This document shows, piece after piece, positions 46,984 through 57,902 of a stretch of DNA of 64,000 nt. Origin of the DNA: Enoplolaimus lenunculus (Eukaryota; Nematoda; Enoplea; Enoplida; Thoracostomopsidae); the NCBI GenBank assembly GCA_030248215.1, contig JASANG010002559.1, positions 81,859-145,858 on the forward strand, read 5' to 3'. The notes beneath the pieces are model-generated. The model was not told the DNA's origin and did no database searches. It saw nothing but the letters and a program-made list of their open reading frames with translations. The position numbers and the translations under genes are program-made. Position 1 is the first letter of the stretch; each line of letters opens with the position of its first letter.

Positions 46984-47320
46984 AACTTTTAACGCATTTA
47001 GCTTTGAATAGTTTTGTAAATAATAACTGTATATAACAGTGTGATTTAATCTATTAATTATGGCAAATAAAGACTGTATTCTTTGAAGTGCAAGCAATGA
47101 TTATCACCAGTTAGCAATAGGTTACTATAGCTGATGCGATAGGAATCCTAAAGTTTACAACTTTAATAGCTGGGTTTGGTTTGAAGTTACTAATGATGTT
47201 TTGTATTGTGTCTTTCACTCGTTTCATGACTTACACAAAAAGTCTTTACTTAATTGATCAAAAATGTTTTGTCTGCATAACATTTGAATAACATGTATTT
47301 TTTGAAATTTTAAACAATAA

Positions 47321-47661
47321 CTGGGTTTCCGTACCTTATTTAAGTTTTGCTTTAAGTAATTATTTAAGTAGCCGACTTAAGTAAATACTTAGCTTTTTGA
47401 ACACAAACAAATAAATGATAAAGTTGAACCAGTGACATAACCAGTAAGCGTTAATTTTACTTTATATTAAGAGGAAAAATCAGTCTACAATTTTTGTTAG
47501 TCCAAGGTTAAAATACCTATACTGATAGTCTGCCTGCAACACATCAATATTGGTCAGTGACTTAAGTATTTACTTAACTTGAGTACCTTTTAGAAACGGT
47601 AATTTAGCTAAGTAAATGCTTAGAAGATAATTAAATATGAAGTCTTACTTAAGTAGAGTTC
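47321..47661. mobile_element. TACTTAAGTA-type element
   Basis: GGGTTTCCGTACC, AAGTAGCCGACTTAAGTAA left; ACTTAAGTATTTACTTAAC right; interior TGACATAACCAGTAAGCG, GTCTACAATTTTTGTTAG. Confidence 0.7.
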
Positions 47662-48066
47662 CAAAAACGCAAACATTGCTTTTAAAAACGATTTTTATTT
47701 CGTTTAACAATTATTTTCACATAAATTTTAAATTTTTGAAAAAATACTATTTTTAGATATAACGCAAAAGTTTTCAAGAACACCATTTTTATAAAATTAA
47801 ACCTTAAATTGATACAGTTATCAGTCGAGCATCAGCTTTCTAAGCGCGTACTGACCGCTGAATTAAACCTCGAAATACCGTTGTCAATTACCTTAGACTC
47901 CCAATTTTTGGGTATGAATCAAAAATAAGAAAAGTTTTAACACAGGTTGGTTTTGGAGTTTCCAAAATTTAAACTGCCCGCTTTTCGTTTTGCTAGAAGC
48001 ATTGTCTAAACAAAATCAGCATTAAAGAGCAATTATATTTGTCAAATTTGAGTACAAACGAATAAT

Positions 48067-48985
48067 GGTTGGGTTTCCGAAATCTTACTTAAATATTTAC
48101 TTAAGTTATACTTACGTAATTACTTAAGTTGACGATATCCATTCAATAATTAGATTTCATTCCTGAATGTCACATTTTTCTATTATAATCTGTATAGTGG
48201 ACAGCTTTGACATATGGCTTTTACGCGACATTACACTCTGATTAGCATAAATTCCGCTCTTGCGATCTTATACCAAAACTGGATGATGCATACTTCAACA
48301 AGACTGAGTATATGCTGTGCAGAAAACAATGTATCCAGCGCACGTTGCGTTTTTGGCCTACCCCCTTATTTGCGGGTAGGGGGTTCGTTGAACCAATATT
48401 TTGAATTTTAGCTAAAGTCGCTTCGATTATATTCTTAACTCCAATGTGTACAATGTAGTTTAAGTGGTGACTACTCCTCCTAAATCAGGGGAGGGTCGAG
48501 CAAAAATGCAACGCGAGTTGGTACCCTTTGTGCAATGCACTACCGTGTCAATTGCACACTCTTTTTCAGGTGGGCATCATCTCATTTTGCTTATACCAAA
48601 TAAACTTATAAGTTGGTTCATATTCCACTGGAATAAAAGATTCAATGATGCAAAACTATTATGATTTTGTCTATCAGTGTTTTGAGCAGAAAATATATAC
48701 AATTTTTTCAGTTTTGTGATTGATTAATTGCTAAGTAATTAATTAACGATTTTGTCGTTTTTAAAAGCGTACTTAAATACTTAAGTCGCTGACTAAATTT
48801 GACAGATTACAAATGTAACGTTCAGGCATACTAACCTTTAGTCCAATTAAAATGGTAGACTCACGGTTCCTTTTAATATAAAGCAAAACTGATACTTCCT
48901 TGTTATGACAATGGCTGACATTTGGCGTTACTTTGATTTTGCTCGAAATTTAAGTATTTACTTGAATTATTGTTGTACAACGATA
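48067..48985. mobile_element. TACTTAAGTA-type element pieces around an AACGCAACGC element
   Basis: 48067-48135 is a left end (GGTTGGGTTTCCGAAATC). 48735-48985 is the rest (TTTTAAAAGCGTACTTAAA, GGCATACTAACCTTTAGTCC). 48283-48573 between them is an AACGCAACGC element. Whether the two outer parts are one copy is uncertain. Confidence 0.5.
48283..48573. mobile_element. AACGCAACGC-type inverted-repeat element
   Basis: ACTTCAACAAGACTGAG, CACGTTGCGTTTTTGGCC left; AAAAATGCAACGCGAG, AATTGCACACTCTTT right. Confidence 0.7.
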
Positions 48986-49192
48986 AAAAATCAAGATACA
49001 GAACTGTGTTAGCTTCAGTGAAATCATTTAGCCAGGTGATACCTGTTATTTTCTGTACTTGTAAACAACTTCCGGTTTAAAAAAATTTCGGTTACAATAA
49101 GAACCGTGACAACAATGAATGGCGAATATTTTGAAACGTTTTTTGTATTTCAAACAGCATCTTTTTAACGATTTTTAAAGGCGGAAAAACAG

Positions 49193-49260
49193 TTGCGATA
49201 TACTTAACGTCCGGCACCGTCAGTCACCGTCAAAAACTTGCACGTGTGAATAGGGTTTTA
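49193..49260. repeat. Join of CGTACGG-type and GCACGTGTGAATAGGG-type fragments
   Basis: GCGATATACTTAACGTCCGG, CACCGTCAGTCACCG then AAAAACTTGCACGTGTG, AATAGGGTTTTAT. Confidence 0.55.
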
Positions 49261-50145
49261 TTGCAATTTATATCAGATAACATTTTTCGTTGACGAAATG
49301 TGATATTTAAACAAACTGCATTATCATTATTAAAATTAATATTTTAATCAATTTTTAACTAAAACAACACAAAACCTGCGTACAGGAAATGTAACAAAAT
49401 CATAAAACGGTGTTTCGTGTATCTGGCGAACCGTTACAAAAAACCTTGAATTTTGATTAATACCTGATTCGTCCTGAGTTAAAGTATTTTTCCTAAAAAT
49501 GACAGCACTCATCATTGAAACACGCTAGTGTTTTCAATACATGCTTCAAGCATCGAGAATGCCCGCGTTTTGAAAGTTTTGCAGAATGTTCTCTGCAGGA
49601 AAGCAGAGCTGGAATGAGGTAACTTACGTATGGAATATCCTAATTAGCCGCTTCGACACCATACACAAATTGGGCAGCTAAATGGCTCATTTAAGTTGTT
49701 ATTAAAATTTTAATTTTTGTAATTTTTCGAAAAAATTGTATTACAAATATGTATTAACTACCATAGCTAGTCGATATTATTGTGTGATGCTAATCACCAA
49801 TTGGAATTTATAGTGTAGTACTGTAGAATGTCTAAAGATTGTTAAAAAGGTACCGGATAATTAGCTGTTGTGCTCTCTTGCGACGGGTTTTTAGGTTTAT
49901 AGGGACGTTGCATGATAAGGTATGACGTCATTATACATGTCACTCACACGTCATCGAGTGGCGTATTTAGCAAAAGGGCCGCCAACAAATCGTTACCTAA
50001 AAACGAAAATGTTTTAAAATGACAGCAAAATTAGAAACAAAAATTGCAACAAATCCTTGCAATTTATTCGCTCACTTCAATCGCGGGCATATACGCTTCC
50101 GATATCACAACATTCAAAGTCCGCAATTCACAATATACGTCAGCA
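49261..50145. other. No feature seen
   Basis: AT-rich, no coding signal. Confidence 0.35.
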
Positions 50146-50308
50146 TGCCCTTTGCCAGCTCACCTTGTTAGGGGGGCTAAAAAATTTATAGGAGGATCAT
50201 TCAAAGGTTTTTATTGACTTACAAGCAAGATTGAAAATTTTCCAAGGGGGAGGCAAAATTTGTCCAGGGAGACTGAGCCCCCTGTCTCCCACTTGGCTAC
50301 GGGCACGT
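50146..50308. mobile_element. GTAGCCAGCTC repeat
   Basis: GCCAGCTCACCTTGTTAGGG to CACTTGGCTACGGGC; inner GGGGCTAAAAAATTTATAGG, ATTCAAAGGTTTT. Confidence 0.65.
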
Positions 50309-50967
50309 TCATCGGTTAATCTGACTGCGTAGTTTCAAATGAGATACACAGGTTCTTGTGGCTGAATATAAAATCAGTATTTTTTGATTGTTTTTTAATG
50401 AAAATATGTGAAACAAACTTGTACATTTTTAACTTAAATATACTTTTTACAATTTCAGTGCTGAGGATAAGTAACCCGTCACTTCCTAGGGAACGACAAA
50501 TATGTTGCGTTTTGGGTAGAGTTTGATAGCTTTTAAAACCAGTGTTTCGGCCGCTCTACAGACTGGGATTTAAGCTTGTTTAGCAAAATTCTGTAATGTT
50601 GCAATCCTTGTGTAATATTTTTAGAAACTAAAATTATCAAAAAATGAGGTTAATCAAGATATTAACAAGAAGTTTGAAAAATTTGCGAGCGAAGCGACCG
50701 AGAAGCCAGACGTATTTCAAAACTTCGGCGGGTTTTGTTTCAACCGGTTAAAGTGATGGTCCGACTAGGGGTACGGGGGCCGTCAAATGGGGAGTATGGG
50801 ATGATGGCTGCTCAGGCCCTGCTTGAAGTATATGTAGCAAAAACAGTTTACTAAATTCTGAATCTGTTCCAGAATCAAATTTTTCTATCTATACTACTAC
50901 AAACTATTAATGTCAGCTTCCAAATTAACTTACATGTAAGTACTTACGTCGCTTGCATCAAAGCAAA
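50309..50967. other. Upstream of gene D, no feature seen
   Basis: No recognised repeat; any promoter lies here but shows no clear motif. Confidence 0.35.
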
Positions 50968-51245
50968 ATGAAAAATCCGTCTTCAAAGAAATCCGCCATC
51001 CCACCTAACGCCGTAGCAGCCCGTAATAGTTCGGCAAACGGAAACTCCACAACCGAAGAAGCATCGAAAGCACAACTGGTCAACCAGCAACCATTTTGGC
51101 TTCTGTCACACGATTCAATCAGACGAGGACTTCAAAACAGTGGACTGCATGGCATATCGAGTGTTTACAGTGCAAGTTCAACTTATGTCAAATTACTGTG
51201 GCTGACGGTGTTGGTCATATTTCTTGGATGCGCTATCCTGCATAC
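50968..51245 (+). CDS. DEG/ENaC gene D, exon 1 (N-terminus, HG motif, TM1)
   Basis: The first true ATG in the open frame is 50968, with AAGCAAA just before it; an in-frame TTG at 50953 is not a credible start. MKNPSSKKSAIPPN opens a basic, Ser/Asn-rich tail. FWLLSHDSIRRGLQNSGLHG carries the His-Gly motif at residues 61-62. TM1 is about 75-92 (LLWLTVLVIFLGCAIL). Donor CATAC|GTAAGT, phase 2. Confidence 0.9.
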
Positions 51246-51300
51246 GTAAGTTAATTTTTTTACTACTTTTACAAACGTATAAATCCAACATGAGGATTAT

Positions 51301-51705
51301 GGCCCATCTATAGAACAGGACCGGAACAGTGGTATAAGCATATTTTTAAGCCTTAACCTAAGCCAAAGCCTAAGCTTAAGTGTAAGGACGAGCTTATTAC
51401 TAAGCCGAACAGTGGTATAAGCATATTCCTAAGCCGTAGCCTAAGCCTAAGCCTAAGCTTAAGCGTAAGGATGACCCTATTCCTAAGCCTAACAGTGGTA
51501 TAAGCATATTTCTAAGCCGTAGCCTAAGCCTAAGTCTAAGCTTAAGCGTAAGGATGAGCCTATTCCTAAGCCTAACAGTGGTATAAGCATATTCCTAAGC
51601 CTTAGCCTAAGCGTAATCCGGAGCAAAAAAATTAATCTAAAGAATAAACTGATTCTATTACAACCCCTTCGGAAAACGATCCGGCCTTGTTCTATACATG
51701 GGGCA
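51301..51705. mobile_element. Telomere-repeat element with three tandem internal units, gene D intron 1
   Basis: GGCCCATCTATAGAACAGG / CCTTGTTCTATACATGGGG ends. The internal unit of about 72 bp (AACAGTGGTATAAGCATAT, CCTAAGCCGTAGCC, AAGCGTAAGGATGA) is repeated three times; it includes the element's own subterminal sequence. Confidence 0.88.
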
Positions 51706-51848
51706 CGACTACTGCATATGTCCCCCCATGGAATATTAAAAAAACCTGGGCACCGCACGACAATTATACCGATACCCTAACAATCGAGTAAAAAATTTAG
51801 TTCAAATTTGCCAATTCCAAACTATATCTATATTGTTGTTGTTGACCG

Positions 51849-52062
51849 TATTCTCAAATGTGTGTAGCACCTATCACCAGTTGATGATAGCTCTTGGAAC
51901 GTTCCCATCACTGAGCGGAGAGCTTGAGAAATTTAGTACTTTTTATCTGATTTGATTTACCCTGTTTTTGAGCAAAATTGCAAATTTGCAACCACACAAC
52001 AGTGTGTTTAGTTTGAAAACCAGTCAGTAACTGGTGATAGATGCTACACACATTTGAAAATA
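51849..52062. mobile_element. CTCAAATGTGTATAG-type inverted-repeat element, gene D intron 1
   Basis: TATTCTCAAATGTGTGTAGC / ATGCTACACACATTTGAAAA ends, CACCTATCACCAGTTGATG subterminal; ends 37 bases before exon 2. Confidence 0.85.
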
Positions 52063-52098
52063 TGGGTCCGTATTTTAAGATTTTTGTCAATCTTTAAG

Positions 52099-52310
52099 GA
52101 CAGTTACATTAATGCGTGCTTCGGACAAACCTTCACATTACATTTTTCACAACAAGCGAACTGTTGACTTACCACCGTCTGATTTTACCGTTTGTACTGG
52201 AGCGGGATTATTTATGAATATTACCTTACTCGAACACAATTATGTCTCACGAATTGAATCAAAGTCAAACGATGCACTGTTGAACTCAGATGCTTCAGCC
52301 AAAGCGACAG
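52099..52310 (+). CDS. DEG/ENaC gene D, exon 2 (post-TM1 extracellular)
   Basis: Acceptor AATCTTTAAG, phase 2, giving TVTLMRASDKPSHYIF. The signature reads PPSDFTVCTGAGLFMNITLL. The exon ends GCGACAG|GTATTA in phase 1; the donor is weaker than in the paralogues but lies at the homologous place. Confidence 0.86.
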
Positions 52311-52491
52311 GTATTATAATTAAAACAAAGAATTATTCAGCAAATACGGTCAAAATTAACTCATTTTTAGAGAAAATAGAATTATTTAACAAGCGAATAT
52401 TGGTAGAATTGACATGAATGAAACAAACTTACAAAACGAGATTGGTTATTAATGGATTTTAGTTTTGAAAAATTAATATAATCTTGATCTA

Positions 52492-52703
52492 TTTTCTCAA
52501 TTGTGTATAGCAACTATCATCAGTTAGTAATCGGTTTTTAAACTCACTAAATATTGCTGTTGTTGAACTGAACTCAAAATTGGTACATGAGTAGTGGAAA
52601 TGACATATGAAAAATGCGCCAGAGTTTGAACCGCAGCATTCGCTGGCTTGAAAGTTACAAGACCTATCACCAACGTGTGATAGCTGCTCTATACATTTGA
52701 TAT
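52492..52703. mobile_element. CTCAAATGTGTATAG-type inverted-repeat element, gene D intron 2
   Basis: TTTTCTCAATTGTGTATAGC / AGCTGCTCTATACATTTGAT ends. Confidence 0.75.
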
Positions 52704-53140
52704 TACGGGCCCTAGGCCTAGATACGAAGTGACAACTGGCGTACAGCCTTAATATGTGTGTAGAAATATAACCACGTTTTGTAGTTCTTGTAAAAACGTT
52801 GTTTAGTAAATTCTTAAAACCGGCCATACCGTTGGTGAACAGCGATTTGGTTTGTATGATACGTGTGAGCAAATGAAACTAACTTGAAAGCCAGAAAAAA
52901 GAAAAACCCAAGTTTCAACCAGAGTCACGGTTTTACACCAAACCTATACACGCGAGTTTCGGTAATTGAATGTTTTAATTGAATGCTAACTCGGTATACT
53001 TCGAGCACGCCTTTTTAAAGGCAAACGCCCAAACCGCAACATTAATATTTTTGAGGGCAGAAAATATATTTTACGACAAATTGACAAACATCAATTAATA
53101 TCATGTGGTTTTGGTTAATTTTTGGGGTCTTTTTCGTTAT
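52704..53140. other. Gene D intron 2, no feature seen
   Basis: Nothing recognised. Confidence 0.4.
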
Positions 53141-53512
53141 CCCCCGGTCCGCGCTTGTCGAAAAACAGTTCGTTTTTGAAACTTTTTGCATATCTGAGCT
53201 TCTCATAACCTCCCCTGATCATTCCACGTTTAAATTTGAATTTTTTAAAAATTCGATTTTTTACGCGTTCCACGGTTCTTATTTTAGACCAAAAATTTTT
53301 TTCAAAAAGTTTGACAAATTATATACAATTCAATGCAGCTTGTGGCGCACAATGCAATGGTGTTAAATTTTACGCAGACGATTTGAACCTTACAAATTGA
53401 ATTTTTCAAAAATTCAATTTTAGGCGTGGAATGATCAGGGGAGGTCATGCAAAGCTCAAATATGCAAAAATTCTTTAAATCCAACGATTTTTGGGTGAAC
53501 ACGGTCTGGGGA
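53141..53512. mobile_element. Long-hairpin element (arms over 100 bp), gene D intron 2
   Basis: CCCGGTCCGCGCTTGTCG, TGAGCTTCTCATAACCTCCC, CTGATCATTCCACG on the left are matched in reverse by GGCGTGGAATGATCAGGGG, AGGTCATGCAAAGCTCA and ACACGGTCTGGGG on the right. Fragments at 12725-12775 and 62470-62571 share TGAGCTTCTCATGAC and GAGGTCATGACGAGCTC. It ends about 40 bases before the last exon. Confidence 0.75.
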
Positions 53513-53550
53513 GCACACAGAAAACACCCCGTTTTTGTTTCATTTCACAG

Positions 53551-54677
53551 GAAGCGAAACTATAACAATAGACATTGAAGAAGTATACGGTATATTAACG
53601 GTATTACCAGATCTTGGTATGCTGCGTTATAATATGCTCAGAAATAGCAAATTTAACCATTCCCAGTTGAATATCACTCGTGGATTGAGTCGGATCGATG
53701 AAAAGTTCAACGGCGATCGGATGCGTGCCATGCAGTACATCACACACCATTACATGTTGCATTGCAATCATGTGTTTAGAGAGTGTTTTTTTGATAATAT
53801 TCGAATATCAGTCGACTGTTGCCGGCTATTCAAGCCATTATATTCACTACTTTACGGGCCATGTTTTGCGAGCGAAATGAATTTGTTGAACCAAATTCAA
53901 AATGTCACATTGACGTCATTAAATGATTTATGGATCACATTTAAAACGGTTACTGTACCGTTAGTGGTGCCTCAAACTCGAAACGACCTATTAAACATCT
54001 TATTTGTATACCTGGGATATGAACAGTACAACGAGCGGTTCGCAACGTTTGTTCCGTCGACTCACACTGAATTACATGTACGCGTCGTTCATGTTCAAGA
54101 TTTAGCCAATCCGCATAAATGTCTTCAACCGAATGCGGAAAAACTTCAAATATTCAAGTCATATTCGCCTGAAGTTTGTTTAGTTGAAAAGACAATCCTG
54201 AACAATCTTAAAAACTACAGTTGCTATTGGCCATTATTTAAACTCATGGATCCGAGCGCGTATCAGATGCCTTCCGCAACGCCATGCTCTTTGCAAGATC
54301 TAGCAATGTTCGATCTAACGTGTCAAGAACGCTTTGGTATTTGTACATTTGATCATAAAATTCAATTTTCTGACGCGAAATCGCAGTGTTTACCAGAATG
54401 CGAACGCTGGGAATACGAACTCAGCTATCGTTATACCGTAAATGTGCCAAAATCCGTTGCTGATCCAAATGACACTACGCTGTACTTAACTTACTCAAGT
54501 ACGACGTATACTTCAATGGTTGAAGTTGAAACGCTAACATGGACTGACTATCTTAGTATGGTTGGCGGATTATGGGGACTGTGGTTAGGATCAAGCTTAG
54601 TGACGTTTATTCATATTATGGTCACATGCACCAGTAGTTTGGTTCAAAGCGTAAAACGCAGTTTAAACAAAAATTAA
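53551..54677 (+). CDS. DEG/ENaC gene D, large extracellular domain, TM2 and C-terminus
   Basis: Completes a 538-residue subunit (278+212+1127 bases, in frame). Acceptor CATTTCACAG, phase 1, giving GSETITIDIEEVYG. Landmarks: CCRLFKPLYSLLYGPCF, SYSPEVCLVE, QCLPECERWEYELSYR, and pore YLSMVGGLWGLWLGSS with GSS at 510-512 and His518 at the usual Glu site. The short basic tail is VKRSLNKN. Bases 53623-53724 are identical to the matching part of B and C while flanking sequence is far less similar. The stop TAA falls inside the TTAA at the left border of a piggyBac-like element (54674-54933), so the 3' untranslated region is made of that element. Confidence 0.93.
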
Positions 54678-54933
54678 CCCCTTCTCACATTGAGTTGCCT
54701 ATAGGCAACTGAGCGCAGTAAATAGTATATATCGCACCGTGTTTAACAATTGCAACACGTATACATAGTACTAAATCACCACAAGACGTGAGAGCCCCCT
54801 CGGGCTCGAGCGTCAAGCTCCTATAGCTGAGTGGTGATGGTATACGCCTCCCACTCCGGTCACTGGAGTTCGAATCCTAGCAGAAAAGTAGGTCTCAGGG
54901 GAAATGGAAAATATTCATGTGAGAAAGGGTTAA
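54674..54933 (+). mobile_element. Complete TTAA-flanked piggyBac-like element with tRNA-like block
   Basis: TTAA + CCCCTTCTCACAT at the left and ATGTGAGAAAGGG + TTAA at the right: target and terminal repeat as in piggyBac-derived miniature elements. The interior holds TAGCTGAGTGGTGATGG (A-box-like) and GGAGTTCGAATCCTAGC (B-box-like). 260 bp, no gene. Overlaps the stop codon of gene D. Confidence 0.9.
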
Positions 54934-55089
54934 GCGAAAAATTTTCAACTATCTTTAAAGTTTTTATTGCTGCAAGCAGCCGGTTTATCGTGCATCCATC
55001 CAATGATTTTGATCCTCTTAACGGTTGACTCCAAGCATTCTGGCATGGCAAATTTGGGTCCTCTGCCGAAGATTTGTCCCCTCTCTTTG

Positions 55090-55200
55090 AAATATGATTG
55101 AATATGAGCAAGAATGCATGATACAAGAGTGTGTAACTCTTGGCGTTCCGCATGTTACAAAATGTACCATCAGGCGTTGCGTTTTTCGTCGATCCGGCAT
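55090..55200. mobile_element. AACGCAACGC-type element, fragment
   Basis: GCATGATACAAGAGTGTG, TTGGCGTTCCGCATG and CAGGCGTTGCGTTTTTCG. Confidence 0.55.
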
Positions 55201-55954
55201 GACTGCTTAAAGTCGGAAAAGATCAAATATGCAAAATGGTTTCGAAATCGAACGTTTTTAATAAAACCGCAAACGCCGCCTGCAGACAAATAACCAAAAG
55301 TTAAAAAGAAACAAAATAAAAACAAACGTACGACTATAAATATTTGTTCTGCATTTAATAAGCTTAACAAATAAGACATCACCACAAGCGTTTGTAATTG
55401 AAAACAAAAAGCATTAAAATGTGGTGGTGTAAAACAAACTGCGTTCTACGACAATTCGTCGACTGACAACTTGTAATCCGAAATCTCGGCGACTTGCCAG
55501 CCAGTCGACCATCACTTGACTTAAGCATATCAGTAAAAGCTCATAGGCGTAGGTTTCGGCTATGGTACCTGTCGGGTGGCACGTTGACGAGCGACGAGTT
55601 TTGGTCGATTTGAAACAATCACTGTTTGGATCGTTTTACGTTCAGCAAATCAATGTAAAATTGACACATAGTAGTGACACTGTCAAAGTTGAATAATGAT
55701 TTGACCGTTGTTATATGCATTTTTGGTTATGACGAATTTTAAATATATTAAATTTTTATTGAAAAAAATAGTAAAAAATCTCAGAAAGTAATAAAACTCA
55801 GAATTCCTGAATGTTGGCCAAATTCGAAAATAGCTGAGATTTTTCGAAATTGGGTTCCACATTAGCTGTTTATCAGCTATTCTTGAAAACCGTTATTTCT
55901 ATGATGCCTATGATTTTGTTCAGTCGATAAGGGGGTGTTCGATCAAAAGACTAT
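55201..55954. other. No feature seen
   Basis: A short run near 55450-55510 repeats GTCGAC/TCGTCG words; nothing else. Confidence 0.35.
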
Positions 55955-56545
55955 AAAGATCAGGGACGAACGTTATTTGGCGGGACTGTACTGTATTGAC
56001 CCGAATAAGAAGGGGATCCCCATTTTGAGTCCCGATGTCCGTACGCGGATAGAATCCGTAAACCCTAATTAGACTCCATAAATGACAATTATGCCTAATT
56101 GAAGCGCATAAATGGCTCCAGGACCAAATAATTTGAGTTCAAAACTTTAAAGCACACTTAAGTTTTGAAAGTACATTTAACCTTGCATTATCGCTCAAGC
56201 TATTGACACACGACAAATATACGTTTAATTCAATGGATAATTGCAGTACCGGATAAATATCAGTGACGAAGGGTGGCGGAGCGTAGGTTAAAAATAAATA
56301 ACAGTCCGTAACCGATTAACAAGGGGGGTACCCTTTGGAGAAGCTAAATAAATATCAGTCCCCCTTCTTATTCGGGTCACTACGGTAATTGAGTTAGCTA
56401 AAGCTGTAGACTAATTGTTTTGCTTCGGCTTAGGCTTAGGCTTAGATATAATCTGATTTTTACGCTTAAACTTGGGTTTACTCTTTGGATTATGAATATG
56501 TTTACGGCCGTTTTTCATACATTGACTGTGATACATTGGTCACTG
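55955..56545. mobile_element. Telomere-repeat element, minus orientation, interrupted
   Basis: Left TATAAAGATCAGGGACG, GCGGGACTGTA; then, after the insertion at 55998-56378, AGCTAAAGCTGTAGAC, TTGCTTCGGCTTAGGC and a decayed right end near TTCATACATTG. Confidence 0.75.
55998..56378. mobile_element. GACCCGAATAAGAAGG element nested in a telomere-repeat element
   Basis: Ends GACCCGAATAAGAAGGGG / CCCTTCTTATTCGGGTC, 381 bp; GGGGGTACCCTTTGGAG near the right end. No gene. Confidence 0.85.
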
Positions 56546-56624
56546 AATCCTAACATAGACTTAAACTTAAATTTAATTATTCTGTTACAGATTTACATTC
56601 TAAAATACTCCGCAAACTTGTAAC

Positions 56625-57000
56625 AGGTTGGGTACAAACGGATAGAGTAAAAATAACAAAAATGGAAACGGAAAACGGATATTGAAGTATAAAAGCTTCA
56701 AAAACGTTTTATTTTTCTACCATTACAATTGAGGCGTGCAAATATTCACCGGTGTTTCAAACCGTTTAAAAAAGCAATGGCGGATGCATAGAAATTTTTT
56801 AAAATTGTGGATGAAGGTCGTAATTTTTGTTTCATTTCAAACAATTTCAGCATATCTGTAACCAAAAATATCTAGATATATACGTGATTTATAACTAATT
56901 TTGAACGTAAATAACGAATTTCCATTATTTCTATTACGGAAACGGAAACGGACACCGATATTTACCGGAAACGGAAACGAATATACGGTTACACTCTGGT
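56625..57000. repeat. GGAAACGGA-rich repeat
   Basis: GGTACAAACGGATAGAG at the left, GGTTACACTCTGG at the right; between, GGAAACGGAAACGGACACC and ACCGGAAACGGAAACG. Fragment at 10615-10700. Confidence 0.55.
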
Positions 57001-57902
57001 AATAGGTGCTAAACGCATTTCAGAATAAATCACACGAAGGCTGAATATCAATCTATGGCACCTGCCTAAATTCGGCCTCATAATTACGTAACCACTATTT
57101 CAAACGGTAGACACCCATCAGATCGCCCCACCTCTTAGAATCTGTCAATTTTTTATTTTTTTTCTCAATAACAAATGCATATATATTTCTTCGAGATAAT
57201 ATATATGCTTTAGGTTATACAAATCTATACAAATATATGGTTAAATGTTTACATCTGTCGGAATTTTTCTTAAACCTCGTTCATTAATCAACTCTTGTTT
57301 GCTGAGGTTGAAATCATATTGCTCATCATTGGTGAGAGCCCAAAAATTCTCATACCAGCGCACAATGCCCCTCCCGGTAATACGCCTGCGTTCGGCCGGC
57401 GCTTACAATACAGCAGCGACGCATAATCTTGCAGTTACAATTTTTATACACAGTGCAACTCCACTTACATATGCTTAAATGTTGTCTTCCACTGCATAAG
57501 CGCAAAACGCTAAATTTTGCTTGCATTTGCACTTTTGAATTGCACTCAAACATCCATTTTAACACATTGTAGCTCACCAAACCTTATTTGTTGTTTTTTC
57601 TGGTGGTTTGCTTGTATTTATTTTTTATATACTAATAACATAATTTTACCAGTTATGTACATGTATGTATGTTCTATATACATACAGAATATTCATATAT
57701 AATATATAAATACATAAATATATATTATATATAAATTCTTTTACAGGGTATCTGTTGCCTGCGATATTTTATTCTGAGCTTTTAATTGCAAACTGCAGTT
57801 GTTGTTGCACGCCACGAGATAAAGACTCTGGACAGGCATTTATAGAAACGAGTCATTGTTTCTGATCTCTACTGCTCGTAAAGGTAAGTAGTATCTTTAA
57901 TG
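57001..57902. other. No gene; AT microsatellite at about 57660-57740
   Basis: Runs of TATATA/ATATAA near 57695-57735. The open frame at 57245-57478 has no recognised domain. Confidence 0.35.

Noticed and set aside
50953-50967. Upstream TTG start for gene D
   Set aside because: Not an animal start codon in practice; the ATG at 50968 fits.
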